Origin: Pseudomonas sp. 102515
GTDB taxonomy: Bacteria; Pseudomonadota; Gammaproteobacteria; Pseudomonadales; Pseudomonadaceae
Reading direction: 5' to 3'
Length of the DNA stretch: 47,018 bases
Assembly (NCBI RefSeq): GCF_031085165.1
Contig: NZ_JAVHTY010000009.1
Coordinates: 1 to 47,018, forward strand
The notes under the pieces: model-generated
The model's database searches: none
The model's input: only the letters and a program-made list of their open reading frames with translations
What the model was told of the DNA's origin: nothing
Shown: positions 7,844-15,600 of the stretch, in pieces
Layout of the letters: each line of letters opens with the position of its first letter
Position numbering within the stretch: the stretch's first letter is position 1
Translations under genes and position numbers: made by a program

Positions 7844-8984
7844 CAGAGAGGCGAAAGCCTTGGGGCTGAAAATGGGAGATCCCTATTTCAAGGTGCGCAG
7901 GTTCCTGGAGCAGAACGGCGTCGCCGTGTTCAGCAGCAATTACACCCTGTATGGCGAGCTGAGCCACAGAGTCGGCCTGGCTATCGCATCCCTGGTGCCA
8001 GAATGGGAGCGGTACTCCATCGATGAGCTGTTCGTGCAGCTGTACGGGCTACCCGAACCGCTGGCCGACGTGGGCCGTGCGATACAGGCCCGGGTGCTGC
8101 AGTGGACGGCGCTGCCTGTAGGCGTCGGTATCGGCCACACGAAGACCCTAGCCAAAGCCGCCCAGCATGCCTCCAAGGTCTGGCGAGACCGCACGGGGGG
8201 CGTGGTCGATCTACGCAAACCCGAGGCAGTGGAGTGGTTGCTGCGGCGCATGCCGGTCGATGAGGTGTGGGGGATCGGTCGGCGGATGCGGGACAACCTG
8301 GCCCGCGATGGCATCGCTACAGCCTGGGACTTGTCCAGGGCGGATCCGCGAGCCATGGGCCGCAAGTACAGCATTGTTCTTGAGCGCACTATCCGGGAGC
8401 TGCAGGGCGAATCCTGTCTGGATCTCGAACTGTCGGTACCGGCGAAGCAATCGATCTGTTCCAGCAAGATGTTTGGCCAGCGGGCGCATACCCTCCAGGC
8501 CCTGCACGAAGCCCTGGCGACCTATGTGCATCGGGCCGCTGAGAAATTGCGGAAGCAGCGGTCACTCTGCGGAGCCTTGCGGGTGGGTATCCAGACCTCG
8601 TTCCATGGCGACGGCCCGAAGTATGCGAACGCGGTGACGTGCGTTCCGGCCTATCCAACTGACGATGTTCGGCAGCTGACCAAGTACGCCCTGCAGGCTG
8701 CGCAGGAGATCTTCCGGCCAGGCTTCGCCTACAGCAAGGCCGAGGTGTTGCTGATGGATCTACGCAAGCGAGGTGAGTACACGGAAGACCTGTTCACCCC
8801 AAGCCAGCCGGTGCGCACCGACGCGCTGATGGAGGTGATGGACAGGATCAACCGTCGTTGGGGACACGATTGCCTACGAACCGCTGCTGTACCGCTCTCG
8901 CCTGACTGGGGCATGCGCAGAGCGCTGCTCAGCCCCAGTTACATGACTAGCTGGGGCCAGCTATGGAAGGTGCAATGCCGCTGA
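7839..8984 (+). pseudogene. rulB: rulB (UmuC-type polymerase), 3' fragment
   Basis: About 380 codons of the Y-family polymerase without its start. It resumes at AAC 7842 with NREAKALGLKMGDPYFKVRR and runs through the palm motif YSIDELFVQL (catalytic Asp-Glu), VGVGIGHTKTLAKAA, the helix-hairpin-helix WGIGRRMRDNL and the little-finger domain to the TGA at 8984. The sequence shows no stop or frameshift, so the only visible damage is the insertion. An internal ATG at 7872 could make an N-truncated protein lacking the first metal-binding motif, which should be inactive as a polymerase. The stop lies inside a 30-bp palindrome. Confidence 0.9.
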
Positions 8985-9007
8985 TTCTCGCATGCGAGAA
9001 TCAGCGG
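8978..9007. promoter_or_regulatory. 30-bp perfect palindrome with the TTCTCGCATGCGAGAA core
   Basis: The core at 8985-9000 is extended by CCGCTGA on the left and TCAGCGG on the right. It lies between the convergent ends of rulB (8984) and the DUF1173 gene (9011), so it could act as a bidirectional transcription stop although no T-run follows. It is one of seven copies of the core on this plasmid. Confidence 0.8.
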
Positions 9008-9010
9008 TCA

Positions 9011-10276
9011 TTACACTGGAAACGGAGGTATAGCCAGGCCTTGGTAGGCGTCCCAGGACCACCAGCCATTCGGGAAATTTTTGTTGTAGTAGTTAGTTTT
9101 CTCAAGCTTGCGGGTTGCGTAAGCAGGCGTGTTCATACCGAAGACTTCCATTGGCATATACCCAGTGGCTATGTCGGTAAGCCAAAAATCTGGGAAGACA
9201 AGCTCAGTAGTTGAATCGAACCGCATCGGCTTGATGAATTTCCTGTTCTGAGCCCTCAACAAATCCTCGATTGTCGCTTCGTAGGCTGAGGCAACAGGGA
9301 TCCACTGCTTTGATACGCGCATTAATGAAATATCGAGCACCTCGGCGCAAAGGTTTCCATTCGTACTGAGATATGGACGGTCCATTTGGACGATGGCGAT
9401 TAAGTCGGCTTTGTTTCGCCACGCAGCAAGCTCGTCTGAATAACTAGCGCTGATCCTATTCCATAGACCAGAGGTAGGGTACAGGTGAGGGAAGCCTGCA
9501 GAGTCCTGTAGGATGAGCTTTTTGCTCAGGCGCGCATCGTCTGCGCAAGCGTAATCGGCAAGCTGGGCTACAGCGATTAGGCGACGATTGGCCGCGATAG
9601 CGCTATCCACCTTAGCTAGGTTTGCCTTCCCCTCAGGGGCGGTTTCGTTACCTACTGCTGCAATGATCAGCGAGTCGCTGATGGGTCCATTTGATTTAGT
9701 CAATATGCGATTTGAAGCCCTTAGTAAACGGCCATGTCCTGGGCCAATCCAACGCTTCCCGACACCTGGCTCCCATCGGTTGAACCCTGCCTCGCTCCAG
9801 AGCAGTTGCAGCAGCCCTCCTAGAGTCATTGCAGACTGCAAAGGCTTCCCTTGGGCATTGACCGAATGTATCTGGCCATCCGCTGCATGATTGAAAGATT
9901 CCCGCCTGTTCAGCGATAGCTTGAGCTTGATCTGGAGGCCATCAGCAGTTTCATCCACCACTCCAAGGCTGTAGCTCCCTAACCCAGACTTATCGGCATC
10001 CTGGGAGTAGTACTGGCAATTCAGCTGATGCTGGGCCCCTGTATTTGGATAGCGGGCAATGTAGTAGGTACTCGTCACGCTCCTGTGTCGTACGGCCAAC
10101 CTGCCCGTGCCTGGTGCAGAACAACTACAAAAGACTTTCGCGCCGCTGGTATGAGCGGTTTTCAGAACGGACGCCCAACTGTTGGCAAACCTCTCCTCCG
10201 TTTGGAATGCTGCAGAGTAGGATTTCGATTGGCCTTTGCCGTAATCGACCGTGACGCTATAACCTTTGCTGCTCAT
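9011..10276 (-). CDS. DUF1173 family protein
   Basis: 421 residues, start at 10276 with AGGAG upstream. The family has no known function and is typical of plasmids and integrative elements. Near the N-terminus there is a possible metal-binding set, VFCSCS (about residue 50) followed by HQLNCQYY (about 84-91). The C-terminal end GWWSWDAYQG is typical of the family. No signal peptide or membrane segment. It reads toward rulB, and the two ends meet at the 30-bp palindrome. The family call rests on recognising these conserved segments. Confidence 0.75.
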   Translation of the reverse strand: MSSKGYSVTVDYGKGQSKSYSAAFQTEERFANSWASVLKTAHTSGAKVFCSCSAPGTGRLAVRHRSVTSTYYIARYPNTGAQHQLNCQYYSQDADKSGLGSYSLGVVDETADGLQIKLKLSLNRRESFNHAADGQIHSVNAQGKPLQSAMTLGGLLQLLWSEAGFNRWEPGVGKRWIGPGHGRLLRASNRILTKSNGPISDSLIIAAVGNETAPEGKANLAKVDSAIAANRRLIAVAQLADYACADDARLSKKLILQDSAGFPHLYPTSGLWNRISASYSDELAAWRNKADLIAIVQMDRPYLSTNGNLCAEVLDISLMRVSKQWIPVASAYEATIEDLLRAQNRKFIKPMRFDSTTELVFPDFWLTDIATGYMPMEVFGMNTPAYATRKLEKTNYYNKNFPNGWWSWDAYQGLAIPPFPV

Positions 10277-10355
10277 CGGTACTCCTCTGTGACGCTGTGA
10301 AACTGCGAATACCCGCTGTAGAATGAGCTGTGGATTTTTGCTCCTTCGCAGAAAC

Positions 10356-10392
10356 CCTAGAAACCCGCTTGCATTGCCGTGCAGCGGGTTTC
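10356..10392. terminator. Hairpin downstream of the ArdR-like gene
   Basis: AAACCCGCTTGC at 10361-10372 pairs with GCAGCGGGTTT at 10381-10391, with one bulged base. A weak CCTTTT follows on the plus strand. It lies between the DUF1173 start and the end of the 10416 gene and may stop transcription from the replication region. Confidence 0.4.
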
Positions 10393-10415
10393 GCCTTTTC
10401 TGGCCTGATAAATTG

Positions 10416-10673
10416 CTACGTCGAGGTGCCTGGATCCGTTACTGCGACCCAGCATTTCGCACCGTCGTAGGCATTGCCGCCCTCGGCAATGAACACATGG
10501 CCATCCTCATCGATTGCATAGGCCCCTGGTTGCTCATGGTTGGCGTTGCGCAAGCAGTCTTTCCAACCATAGGCCTGGCCCTGCCACACAAGCACGATGC
10601 CTCCCTGACGCTCCAGGTTTGTCCTGCGGTAAGTGCGGGCGACCGCTCGCAAGGTACTCAGTAAATAGCCCAT
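10416..10673 (-). CDS. Small plasmid protein resembling ArdR-annotated proteins
   Basis: 85 residues. The core GIVLVWQGQAYGWKDCLRNA followed by EQPGAYAIDEDGHVFIAEGG and YDGAKCWV matches, from memory, short plasmid proteins annotated as antirestriction protein ArdR. The name is annotation-based, so the biochemical role is not established. Soluble, no signal peptide. It lies just downstream of the replication initiator on the same strand and may be cotranscribed with it. Confidence 0.55.
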   Translation of the reverse strand: MGYLLSTLRAVARTYRRTNLERQGGIVLVWQGQAYGWKDCLRNANHEQPGAYAIDEDGHVFIAEGGNAYDGAKCWVAVTDPGTST

Positions 10674-10709
10674 GGGATGAACTTCGGTAGGTGATCGCAG
10701 CTAACTGCA

Positions 10710-11264
10710 TCAGTTGCTGTGAGGAATCGACGGCATGTCCGGAAGCATGTTGTCGAACGAGTCCTGGGCTGGTGGTTCTTCGCCAGGGCCTGACGGCAGC
10801 TGGATATCCCCGTCGTCCATGGTGGGCAGCTGCTTGAGCTTATCCGTCCCAAGATCGGACTGGTCCTCGGTCGAGACCAGAACCCGGGCGCTGAAAAGGG
10901 CATACTGCAGATTGTCGCGCTTGTCCGCCCAGGCGATGCGGCTGTTGACCACGTAGGCCAGTGTCCCGCCACGTTGGCCACCGACACTGATCGTCTGGAC
11001 CCAGTTGTGTTTGGTCAGTACGCTGATCGCCCGTTTCGTGGTGGCTACAGAGGTGTCCATCAGCTTGGCCAACGTCGCCTGGCTGATGATCAAAGCCCCT
11101 TGCTTGTCCATGTGCTGCACCAGGATGTGCATGAGCTGGGCAGCCCTGGGTGCCTGAGCTGTGAGCGCGGCCCAAGCTTCGTGCCCGGCACGTTCGGTCT
11201 GGACCCAAGTGCCGCGCTGAGCTGGCTGGGCCAGGGCGCGAATGTCGTTCTTGTCGTCGGTCAT
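10710..11264 (-). CDS. RepL-like plasmid replication initiator
   Basis: 184 residues from the ATG at 11264, which has GGGAG five bases upstream; a start at 11306 would add 14 residues that run into the origin. A winged-helix core (ALIISQATLAKLMDTSVATT, then KRAISVLTKHNWVQ) is followed by VVNSRIAWADKRDNLQYALF and SARVLVS. This is the layout of RepL/RepA-type initiators, where the YALF-A-V-S segment is characteristic. The acidic, Pro-rich tail is probably flexible. The gene reads away from an iteron-rich region at 11290-11560, the usual arrangement for an autoregulated initiator. Confidence 0.8.
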   Translation of the reverse strand: MTDDKNDIRALAQPAQRGTWVQTERAGHEAWAALTAQAPRAAQLMHILVQHMDKQGALIISQATLAKLMDTSVATTKRAISVLTKHNWVQTISVGGQRGGTLAYVVNSRIAWADKRDNLQYALFSARVLVSTEDQSDLGTDKLKQLPTMDDGDIQLPSGPGEEPPAQDSFDNMLPDMPSIPHSN

Positions 11265-11289
11265 GAAGACTCCCGCTGGCTGTGCTTCG

Positions 11290-11560
11290 TGTTCGATATC
11301 ATGCAAATTTGTTAGATATCTTTCATGAGTGGAATTAGCCTAGCTCATCCTGTGAGCGATAGATAGCTCATCCCTGCTCGATATCTTCCAAGGTTTGCGC
11401 GATATCGTTCAGCCATGAGCGAGGGGTAGCTCATGGTGGGGGTAGCTCATGGGGTGAGCTAACCTAGCTCACGGATCGTGAGCGAGGGGTAGGTCATAGA
11501 TAGTGAGCGACGGTCGCTCACAGAGCATGAGCGAAGGTTGGTTCACGATATGAACCAGGT
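11290..11560. other. Candidate replication origin (oriV) with iterons
   Basis: TAGCTCA occurs at 11341, 11364, 11427, 11443 and 11465. The related inverse form TGAGCGA occurs near 11353, 11415, 11479, 11503 and 11528, with GTGAGCTA near 11454. A second motif, GATATC, occurs at about 11295, 11315, 11380 and 11401. The block lies directly upstream of the initiator gene. Mixed-orientation TGAGCKA repeats fit iterons that also repress rep. No clear DnaA box was identified by eye. Confidence 0.75.
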
Positions 11561-11718
11561 GCCGGCCTGCAGGCCGCATTACTCAAGGGTTCGCTAGTCG
11601 TCCCTCTTATGATCTCCTAACACCTGATGCTTTTACCGTGGCTAGCAGGTCCGCAAAGTCGCCTGCCGGCGGCGGCCGGTCGTGAATACCTGACAGACTA
11701 CGGCTGCGCCTTCGCTAG
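11561..11718. other. Spacer between oriV and the resolvase gene
   Basis: Contains GCCGGCCTGCAGGCCG-type short palindromes but no gene. Confidence 0.35.
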
Positions 11719-12354
11719 TCAGGCATCCCCGACCGGCTTCGATGAAAGCTCATCCCGTATTCGCATCACGGTCGTTGTCGAACAGGTGGCGTGCCTGGCG
11801 ATAGCACGGATACCCAAGCCGGCATCCAGCAACTCACGGACCCGCTTTCGAAGATCCTCATCAACTGGCCTTCCGCGATAAACCCCAGCAGCCTTCGCCT
11901 TGATGATGCCCTGGGCCTGCCGCTCGCGACGTTGCTGGTAATCCTTCCTCGCAATCGCTGCCATCATGTCGATCATCATGTAGTTGATGGCCGACATCAT
12001 CCGATCGGTGAATTCGTCGCCCGAGGGTAGGGTGATGCCCTGGTGGCTTGTGGGCAGGTCGATGGCGACAATCCGCAGGCCTCGTTGATCAATTGCCGAT
12101 CTGAGTTCCCTCCAGTCCTGGTCGCTCATCCTCGATAGCCGATCAATGCTCTCGACCAGCAACACGTCCCCACGCCTGGCGTCTTTCAGCAACCGGATCA
12201 GTTCGGGGCGATTCACGTGCGTACCGCTGGCGTTTTCTATGTAGCTGGCCGCGATGGCAAGGCCGAAGCCCTGGACGAATGTCTCCAGCTGCTCGCGTGC
12301 GCGACTGGCATCCTGATCCGTGGTCGATGCACGAAGGTAGGCTCTGATGAACAT
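11719..12354 (-). CDS. Serine recombinase (resolvase)
   Basis: 211 residues from the ATG at 12354. N-terminal resolvase domain with the catalytic serine at about position 10 in YLRASTTDQD, the Arg-rich LLVESIDRLSRMSDQDW segment, and a C-terminal helix-turn-helix (GIRAIARHATCSTTTVMRIR). It cuts and rejoins DNA at res sites to turn plasmid dimers back into monomers. The res-like repeats at 12362-12480 are just upstream, so the enzyme likely represses itself there. It is adjacent to the korA-parB-parA stability genes and so more likely a multimer-resolution gene than transposon cargo, although no transposase is needed for either reading. Confidence 0.88.
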   Translation of the reverse strand: MFIRAYLRASTTDQDASRAREQLETFVQGFGLAIAASYIENASGTHVNRPELIRLLKDARRGDVLLVESIDRLSRMSDQDWRELRSAIDQRGLRIVAIDLPTSHQGITLPSGDEFTDRMMSAINYMMIDMMAAIARKDYQQRRERQAQGIIKAKAAGVYRGRPVDEDLRKRVRELLDAGLGIRAIARHATCSTTTVMRIRDELSSKPVGDA

Positions 12355-12361
12355 AGGGGCC

Positions 12362-12480
12362 TGTATCAAAATGGGTGTTACTGAATGACTGTATCAAATA
12401 GGGTGTACGTTAACTAATCGGTTAGCTCAGCGAGAACGATGGCTTGCCGTATCAATTGACGTATACCCTATTGTTACACG
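12362..12480. other. Candidate res site of the resolvase
   Basis: Related elements: TGTATCAAAATGGGTGTTA at 12362-12380, TGTATCAAATAGGGTGTACG at 12390-12409, CGTATCAATTG at 12448-12458, and an inverted copy GTATACCCTATTGTTACACG ending at 12480. Two or three spaced, imperfect inverted pairs upstream of the gene fit a resolvase res region. Confidence 0.65.
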
Positions 12481-12515
12481 TCAAGCGGTAACGACGCTGA
12501 TCAATCCGAGGGCTT

Positions 12516-12866
12516 TCACTCGTCGAGATCCTTCGGCGTCATCGACTGGTTCTGCCAGTACCGCTGGCGTTCTGCCTCGGCCTCCTGAACGAAGCGGTCG
12601 ATCATTTCGACAGGGCCGCAGATTTGGGCTGTACGCCAGCCTTCGGGTGTCTGTGTGAGATAGGCCGAATAGATCTTGTCGCGAATCGCCAAGGCCCTTT
12701 GCTTCGTCAGGCCATGTGCATTGGCGACCGCCACAAGGCCCTTGCCTTCCACCAGTATCTCGAATGCCACGTCCAGGCTCCGTGGGTGCATCTTCGAAGT
12801 GCTGCGGATCCGTTCGAATTCCTCTCGCGGTATCCGCATGTCCTGGTCAACGTGCCGGGTACTCAT
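12516..12866 (-). CDS. KorA/TrfB-like transcriptional repressor
   Basis: 116 residues. The helix-turn-helix HPRSLDVAFEILVEGKGLVA and VANAHGLTKQRALAIRDKIY matches the TrfB/KorA DNA-binding domain. KorA-type repressors coordinate replication, partition and transfer genes of broad-range plasmids. The start overlaps the parB stop by 4 bp, so it is the last gene of a parA-parB-korA operon. This is RK2's korA-incC-korB set with the order changed. Its operator could be the GTAAACCCCTAA repeat upstream of parA or the dispersed TTCTCGC palindrome; neither is proven. Confidence 0.75.
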   Translation of the reverse strand: MSTRHVDQDMRIPREEFERIRSTSKMHPRSLDVAFEILVEGKGLVAVANAHGLTKQRALAIRDKIYSAYLTQTPEGWRTAQICGPVEMIDRFVQEAEAERQRYWQNQSMTPKDLDE

Positions 12867-13807
12867 TCGGGTTTCCAGACTTCGGCCAGCTTCTGGCGAG
12901 CGGCCTCCAGTTCGGCCTTGAGATAGGCATTCTCAGATTCCAGCGTCTGCACCTGGGCTTCCAGCACCGACTTGCTTTCACGGAGCTTATCCAGCTCGTC
13001 ATCGAGCAATGCTTGAGGGGCCGGGGCAGGGGAGGCAGGGTTCGTGTCGGTTTTTTTCGACCCGGCTTTGTGGACGCGCAGGGCTTTGGTAGCGCGCAGG
13101 GTGGTGCGGACCTCCTGACGCAGGTTGAGATCCGGATTGTCATCGGCACGGTTGATCAGGTCTGCAGCAGCTTGCGGATCTAGGCGCTCAAGACGACCGA
13201 TGTCGTTCACCGTCGATATGTCAGCTGTCACGCCTCGCGTTACCGCTTCTCGGCTGGCACCGTCGCGACTCACGTTCTCCAGATAAGCCAGGCGCTCGGC
13301 CACCCAGTTGAGGCCCTTGTTCCATTCTGCAGCCACCTTTTCCAAGGTGCCCAGCTCGTCTTTGCTCTCCTTGAGTGCCAGGGCTAGGTCGAGCTGAGTA
13401 AGGTTCTCACTATGGACATTCTCGGAACGCTGGATACGTCTTGCCTGTGCATCGGTCAGGTCCTTGACCACGGCCATGACCAGCACGCCCGCGATGATGC
13501 AAGCGCGATATCGACGTTCGCCGGCGACCATCAGGTATTTGAAACCGGACTCCGGATTCGGGTGAGGCCGCAGCACGCATGGCTCGATCTGCCCATTCTC
13601 GAGAATATCCTGGGCCAGCTCATTCAAGGACTCTTCGGAAAACCCCGGATTGTCCTTGCGGCGAATCTGCTTTACGCACTCGATCTCGCCCGGGCTGATC
13701 GACTCGATGCGGGACCCGTCGTTGATGGTCGGTCTTTTCTGGAAGTCCGATAGTTTCTTGGCCGTCGCGGTGGCGGCTCGGCCAAAGGCGTTTTTCTTCT
13801 CCGTCAT
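12863..13807 (-). CDS. parB: ParB/KorB-like partition protein
   Basis: 314 residues. N-terminal ParB domain (about 45-150): ILENGQIEPCVLRPHP, the GERRYRAC box that binds CTP in this family, and QRSENVHSENLTQLDLALAL. Then a helix-turn-helix region (about 155-210) and a C-terminal coiled coil rich in Leu and Glu (about 275-310). ParB binds centromere-like sites, spreads, and works with the ParA ATPase to segregate plasmid copies. The KorB branch also represses distant promoters. The dispersed 16-bp palindromes are candidate sites. Ten bp after parA, in an operon. Confidence 0.88.
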   Translation of the reverse strand: MTEKKNAFGRAATATAKKLSDFQKRPTINDGSRIESISPGEIECVKQIRRKDNPGFSEESLNELAQDILENGQIEPCVLRPHPNPESGFKYLMVAGERRYRACIIAGVLVMAVVKDLTDAQARRIQRSENVHSENLTQLDLALALKESKDELGTLEKVAAEWNKGLNWVAERLAYLENVSRDGASREAVTRGVTADISTVNDIGRLERLDPQAAADLINRADDNPDLNLRQEVRTTLRATKALRVHKAGSKKTDTNPASPAPAPQALLDDELDKLRESKSVLEAQVQTLESENAYLKAELEAARQKLAEVWKPE

Positions 13808-13817
13808 GATGCGGTCC

Positions 13818-14585
13818 TCACGCTGAGTAGATCTTGCTGAGTACAGCCTCGCAGGCCTCTTTCATTTCCTTTCCCGCCGCACGCTGACTGCCACTTCGCG
13901 CCTTCCACCAGACCGGGGTGCCGTTGGCCAGCGCCTTGTTGATGCAAGGCCGGTGGGTGATCTGCTGGCTGAACATGGCGTCGCCGTGTTCCTCGCGAAG
14001 ACTGGGCAGGATCTCCAGTTCCTCGGCGGACCGGCTGTTGATCAGGTTCGGCATGAAACCGAGGAAGCGCAGGTCAGGGTTGTACTGTTCGCGGACCGTT
14101 TCGATTGTCGCCATCAGCTTGGGCATGCGGGCCAGGGTGAAGGCACTGATGTTGAAGGGGGTCACGACCGAATCGGACGCTGCCAGGGCCGCGATCATTC
14201 GGCGCTGCAGGTTGGGAGGGGTATCAATCAGGCAAAGATCGAACTGGTCAGTGAAGCGGTCCAGAGCCTTGCTGAGGTTGGTCACGACGTCCAGGTCCAT
14301 GTCATCGACATCGAGCAGCGCGACATCTGCCTCGATAAGCCAGATGTTCTCGGCTACCTGTCGCGGCTCCAGCTGCTGGTGATCGTCGCTGAATAGCTGG
14401 CTCGCAACCAGGTAGGGCGAGTCGTCATCTTCCTCCACAGGCGGGAAGAACTGGGAAAGGTCGCTTTCGTCGAGATCGACGACTAGCACGCGCTTGCCTT
14501 GCTCGGCCGCATAGCAGGCGAGGTGGGCTTCAAGGGTGGTTTTGCCTACGCCACCTTTCTGGTTCGCAACAGTGGTGCGTTTCAT
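13818..14585 (-). CDS. parA: ParA-type partition ATPase
   Basis: 255 residues. The deviant Walker A KGGVGKTT is at about residues 10-17, VLVVDLDESDLSQFF is the A' motif and CLIDTPPNLQRR is Walker B. There is no N-terminal helix-turn-helix, so this is the short IncC/ParA form that relies on a separate repressor for autoregulation. It binds nucleoid DNA in its ATP form and positions plasmids through ParB. It is the first gene of parA-parB-korA. The promoter region contains a 12-bp inverted repeat and one TTCTCGC palindrome. Confidence 0.9.
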   Translation of the reverse strand: MKRTTVANQKGGVGKTTLEAHLACYAAEQGKRVLVVDLDESDLSQFFPPVEEDDDSPYLVASQLFSDDHQQLEPRQVAENIWLIEADVALLDVDDMDLDVVTNLSKALDRFTDQFDLCLIDTPPNLQRRMIAALAASDSVVTPFNISAFTLARMPKLMATIETVREQYNPDLRFLGFMPNLINSRSAEELEILPSLREEHGDAMFSQQITHRPCINKALANGTPVWWKARSGSQRAAGKEMKEACEAVLSKIYSA

Positions 14586-14645
14586 GGTGCCCTTCCTGTG
14601 ATCTCCGATGGAGCAGTGAGTGGATGTGGCACCATCCTTTCATTG

Positions 14646-14680
14646 GTAAACCCCTAAGTCAATACCTTTTAGGGGTTTAC
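14646..14680 (-). promoter_or_regulatory. parA promoter region with an inverted repeat
   Basis: GTAAACCCCTAA at 14646-14657 is mirrored by TTAGGGGTTTAC at 14669-14680. A TTGACT -35 element reading toward parA lies at 14662-14657, overlapping one arm, with only a weak -10 about 17 bp on. An operator over the -35 fits repression by the KorA-like or Par proteins. Confidence 0.6.
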
Positions 14681-14681
14681 T

Positions 14682-14697
14682 TTCTCGCATGCGAGAA
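14682..14697. promoter_or_regulatory. TTCTCGCATGCGAGAA palindrome upstream of parA
   Basis: Exact copy of the dispersed palindrome, 97 bp upstream of the parA start. On the plus strand it ends 16 bp before a TACAAT -10-like element, so it could also control a divergent transcript. Confidence 0.8.
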
Positions 14698-14713
14698 CCC
14701 GTTTTGGGGCTGC

Positions 14714-14853
14714 TACAATCGGGCTATGCCATTGATTTAGCCGTGGGCCAGTTTCCTTGCGCGTGTCTAGATCAATGGTTAGGGGGTTGGCCGGGGCGGC
14801 TCCTGGTCAACCTCCGCACTTCACACAAGGCGCCTATTCGGCGCCCTTTTTGT
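14714..14853 (+). ncRNA. Possible small RNA divergent from parA
   Basis: A TACAAT element at 14714-14719 is followed, about 110 bp on, by the GGCGCC-TATTC-GGCGCC hairpin (14829-14845) and CCTTTTT, a good intrinsic terminator. No open frame with a ribosome site fits between them. A transcript of about 125 nt is predicted. The -35 region would overlap the palindrome at 14682. It could equally be just a terminator against read-through toward the transfer operon. Confidence 0.35.
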
Positions 14854-15148
14854 GACTAATCGGGCATAAATTCGGACTGATATCAAAGTGCCCGCCGTAA
14901 AGTGTCTATTAAGTCACGGACACAACTGCTTACATTCAACACCATCCGCACCACATTGAGGCGCCATCAATTGGCCACCTCAGTATCTGGCACCGATGCG
15001 TCTAGCACGGGCATTTGAGCGATTTCCACCCTCATCAGGGACCGGAAAAATCCATTCAAGACGGCGATTTAGCAGCACAGCTCACAGAAAGCCAGCCAAG
15101 GCGACGTGACTTCTCTCGCACAAAATCGCGATTTCAGAAAACAAAACC
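14854..15148. other. AT-rich intergenic stretch before the transfer operon
   Basis: No gene seen. Its right end is rich in A and leads into the promoter at 15149. Confidence 0.4.
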
Positions 15149-15177
15149 TTGATTTCATGAAACGAAAAGCATATTTT
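15149..15177 (+). promoter_or_regulatory. Candidate promoter of the VirB operon
   Basis: TTGATT at 15149-15154, a 17-bp spacer and TATTTT at 15172-15177. It precedes the first gene of the mating-pair operon by about 57 bp. Confidence 0.55.
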
Positions 15178-15233
15178 GAATTACGAAAAACGGAAAACGC
15201 CATTCAAAACCCCAAAGAGGAAGAAAATGCGAG

Positions 15234-15584
15234 GTGGCATCTAGAAAGAAACCGTCGAGGTCAGCACTATCCGCCCTGTTCTTAGCTACCCGCTACCCAG
15301 AGGCACTGATGCAGACCCTAGACAAGAAAGAACTCGCCACTTTTGTGCGAGCACAGCCTGACTACCGTGTGTACCTAAAGGAGACCTGGCTCGACTCCAA
15401 GACTCGCAATTGGATCCTCGTTATTGAGATTCCATCCACTGAGCAACTTTTCACGGTAGTTACCACGCAGGGAAAGACTCGACATTTCAAGATGGTTGAA
15501 ACCGCGATTGATTTCGTCAAAGAGACCTGCCCCAACAACCAAAATAAAGCGGTAATCGTAACGTACGGGGATGCCCCGTCATGA
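15234..15584 (+). CDS. Hypothetical protein at the head of the T4SS operon
   Basis: 116 residues from a GTG with AGAGGAAG about 10 bases upstream. A second plausible start is the ATG at 15309, which has AGAGG six bases upstream and would give 91 residues. Soluble, mixed alpha/beta (VYLKETWLDSKTRNWILVIE, VTTQGKTRHFKMVETAIDFV). I do not recognise it. Its place before the VirB2 gene suggests an accessory or regulatory role in transfer. Confidence 0.5.
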   Translation: MASRKKPSRSALSALFLATRYPEALMQTLDKKELATFVRAQPDYRVYLKETWLDSKTRNWILVIEIPSTEQLFTVVTTQGKTRHFKMVETAIDFVKETCPNNQNKAVIVTYGDAPS

Positions 15585-15600
15585 CTAAAGAGGATGTAAA

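Noticed and set aside
8978-9007. Simple intrinsic terminator
   Set aside because: The palindrome has no T-run, and its core recurs six more times in non-terminator positions, so a protein-binding site is more likely as the main role.
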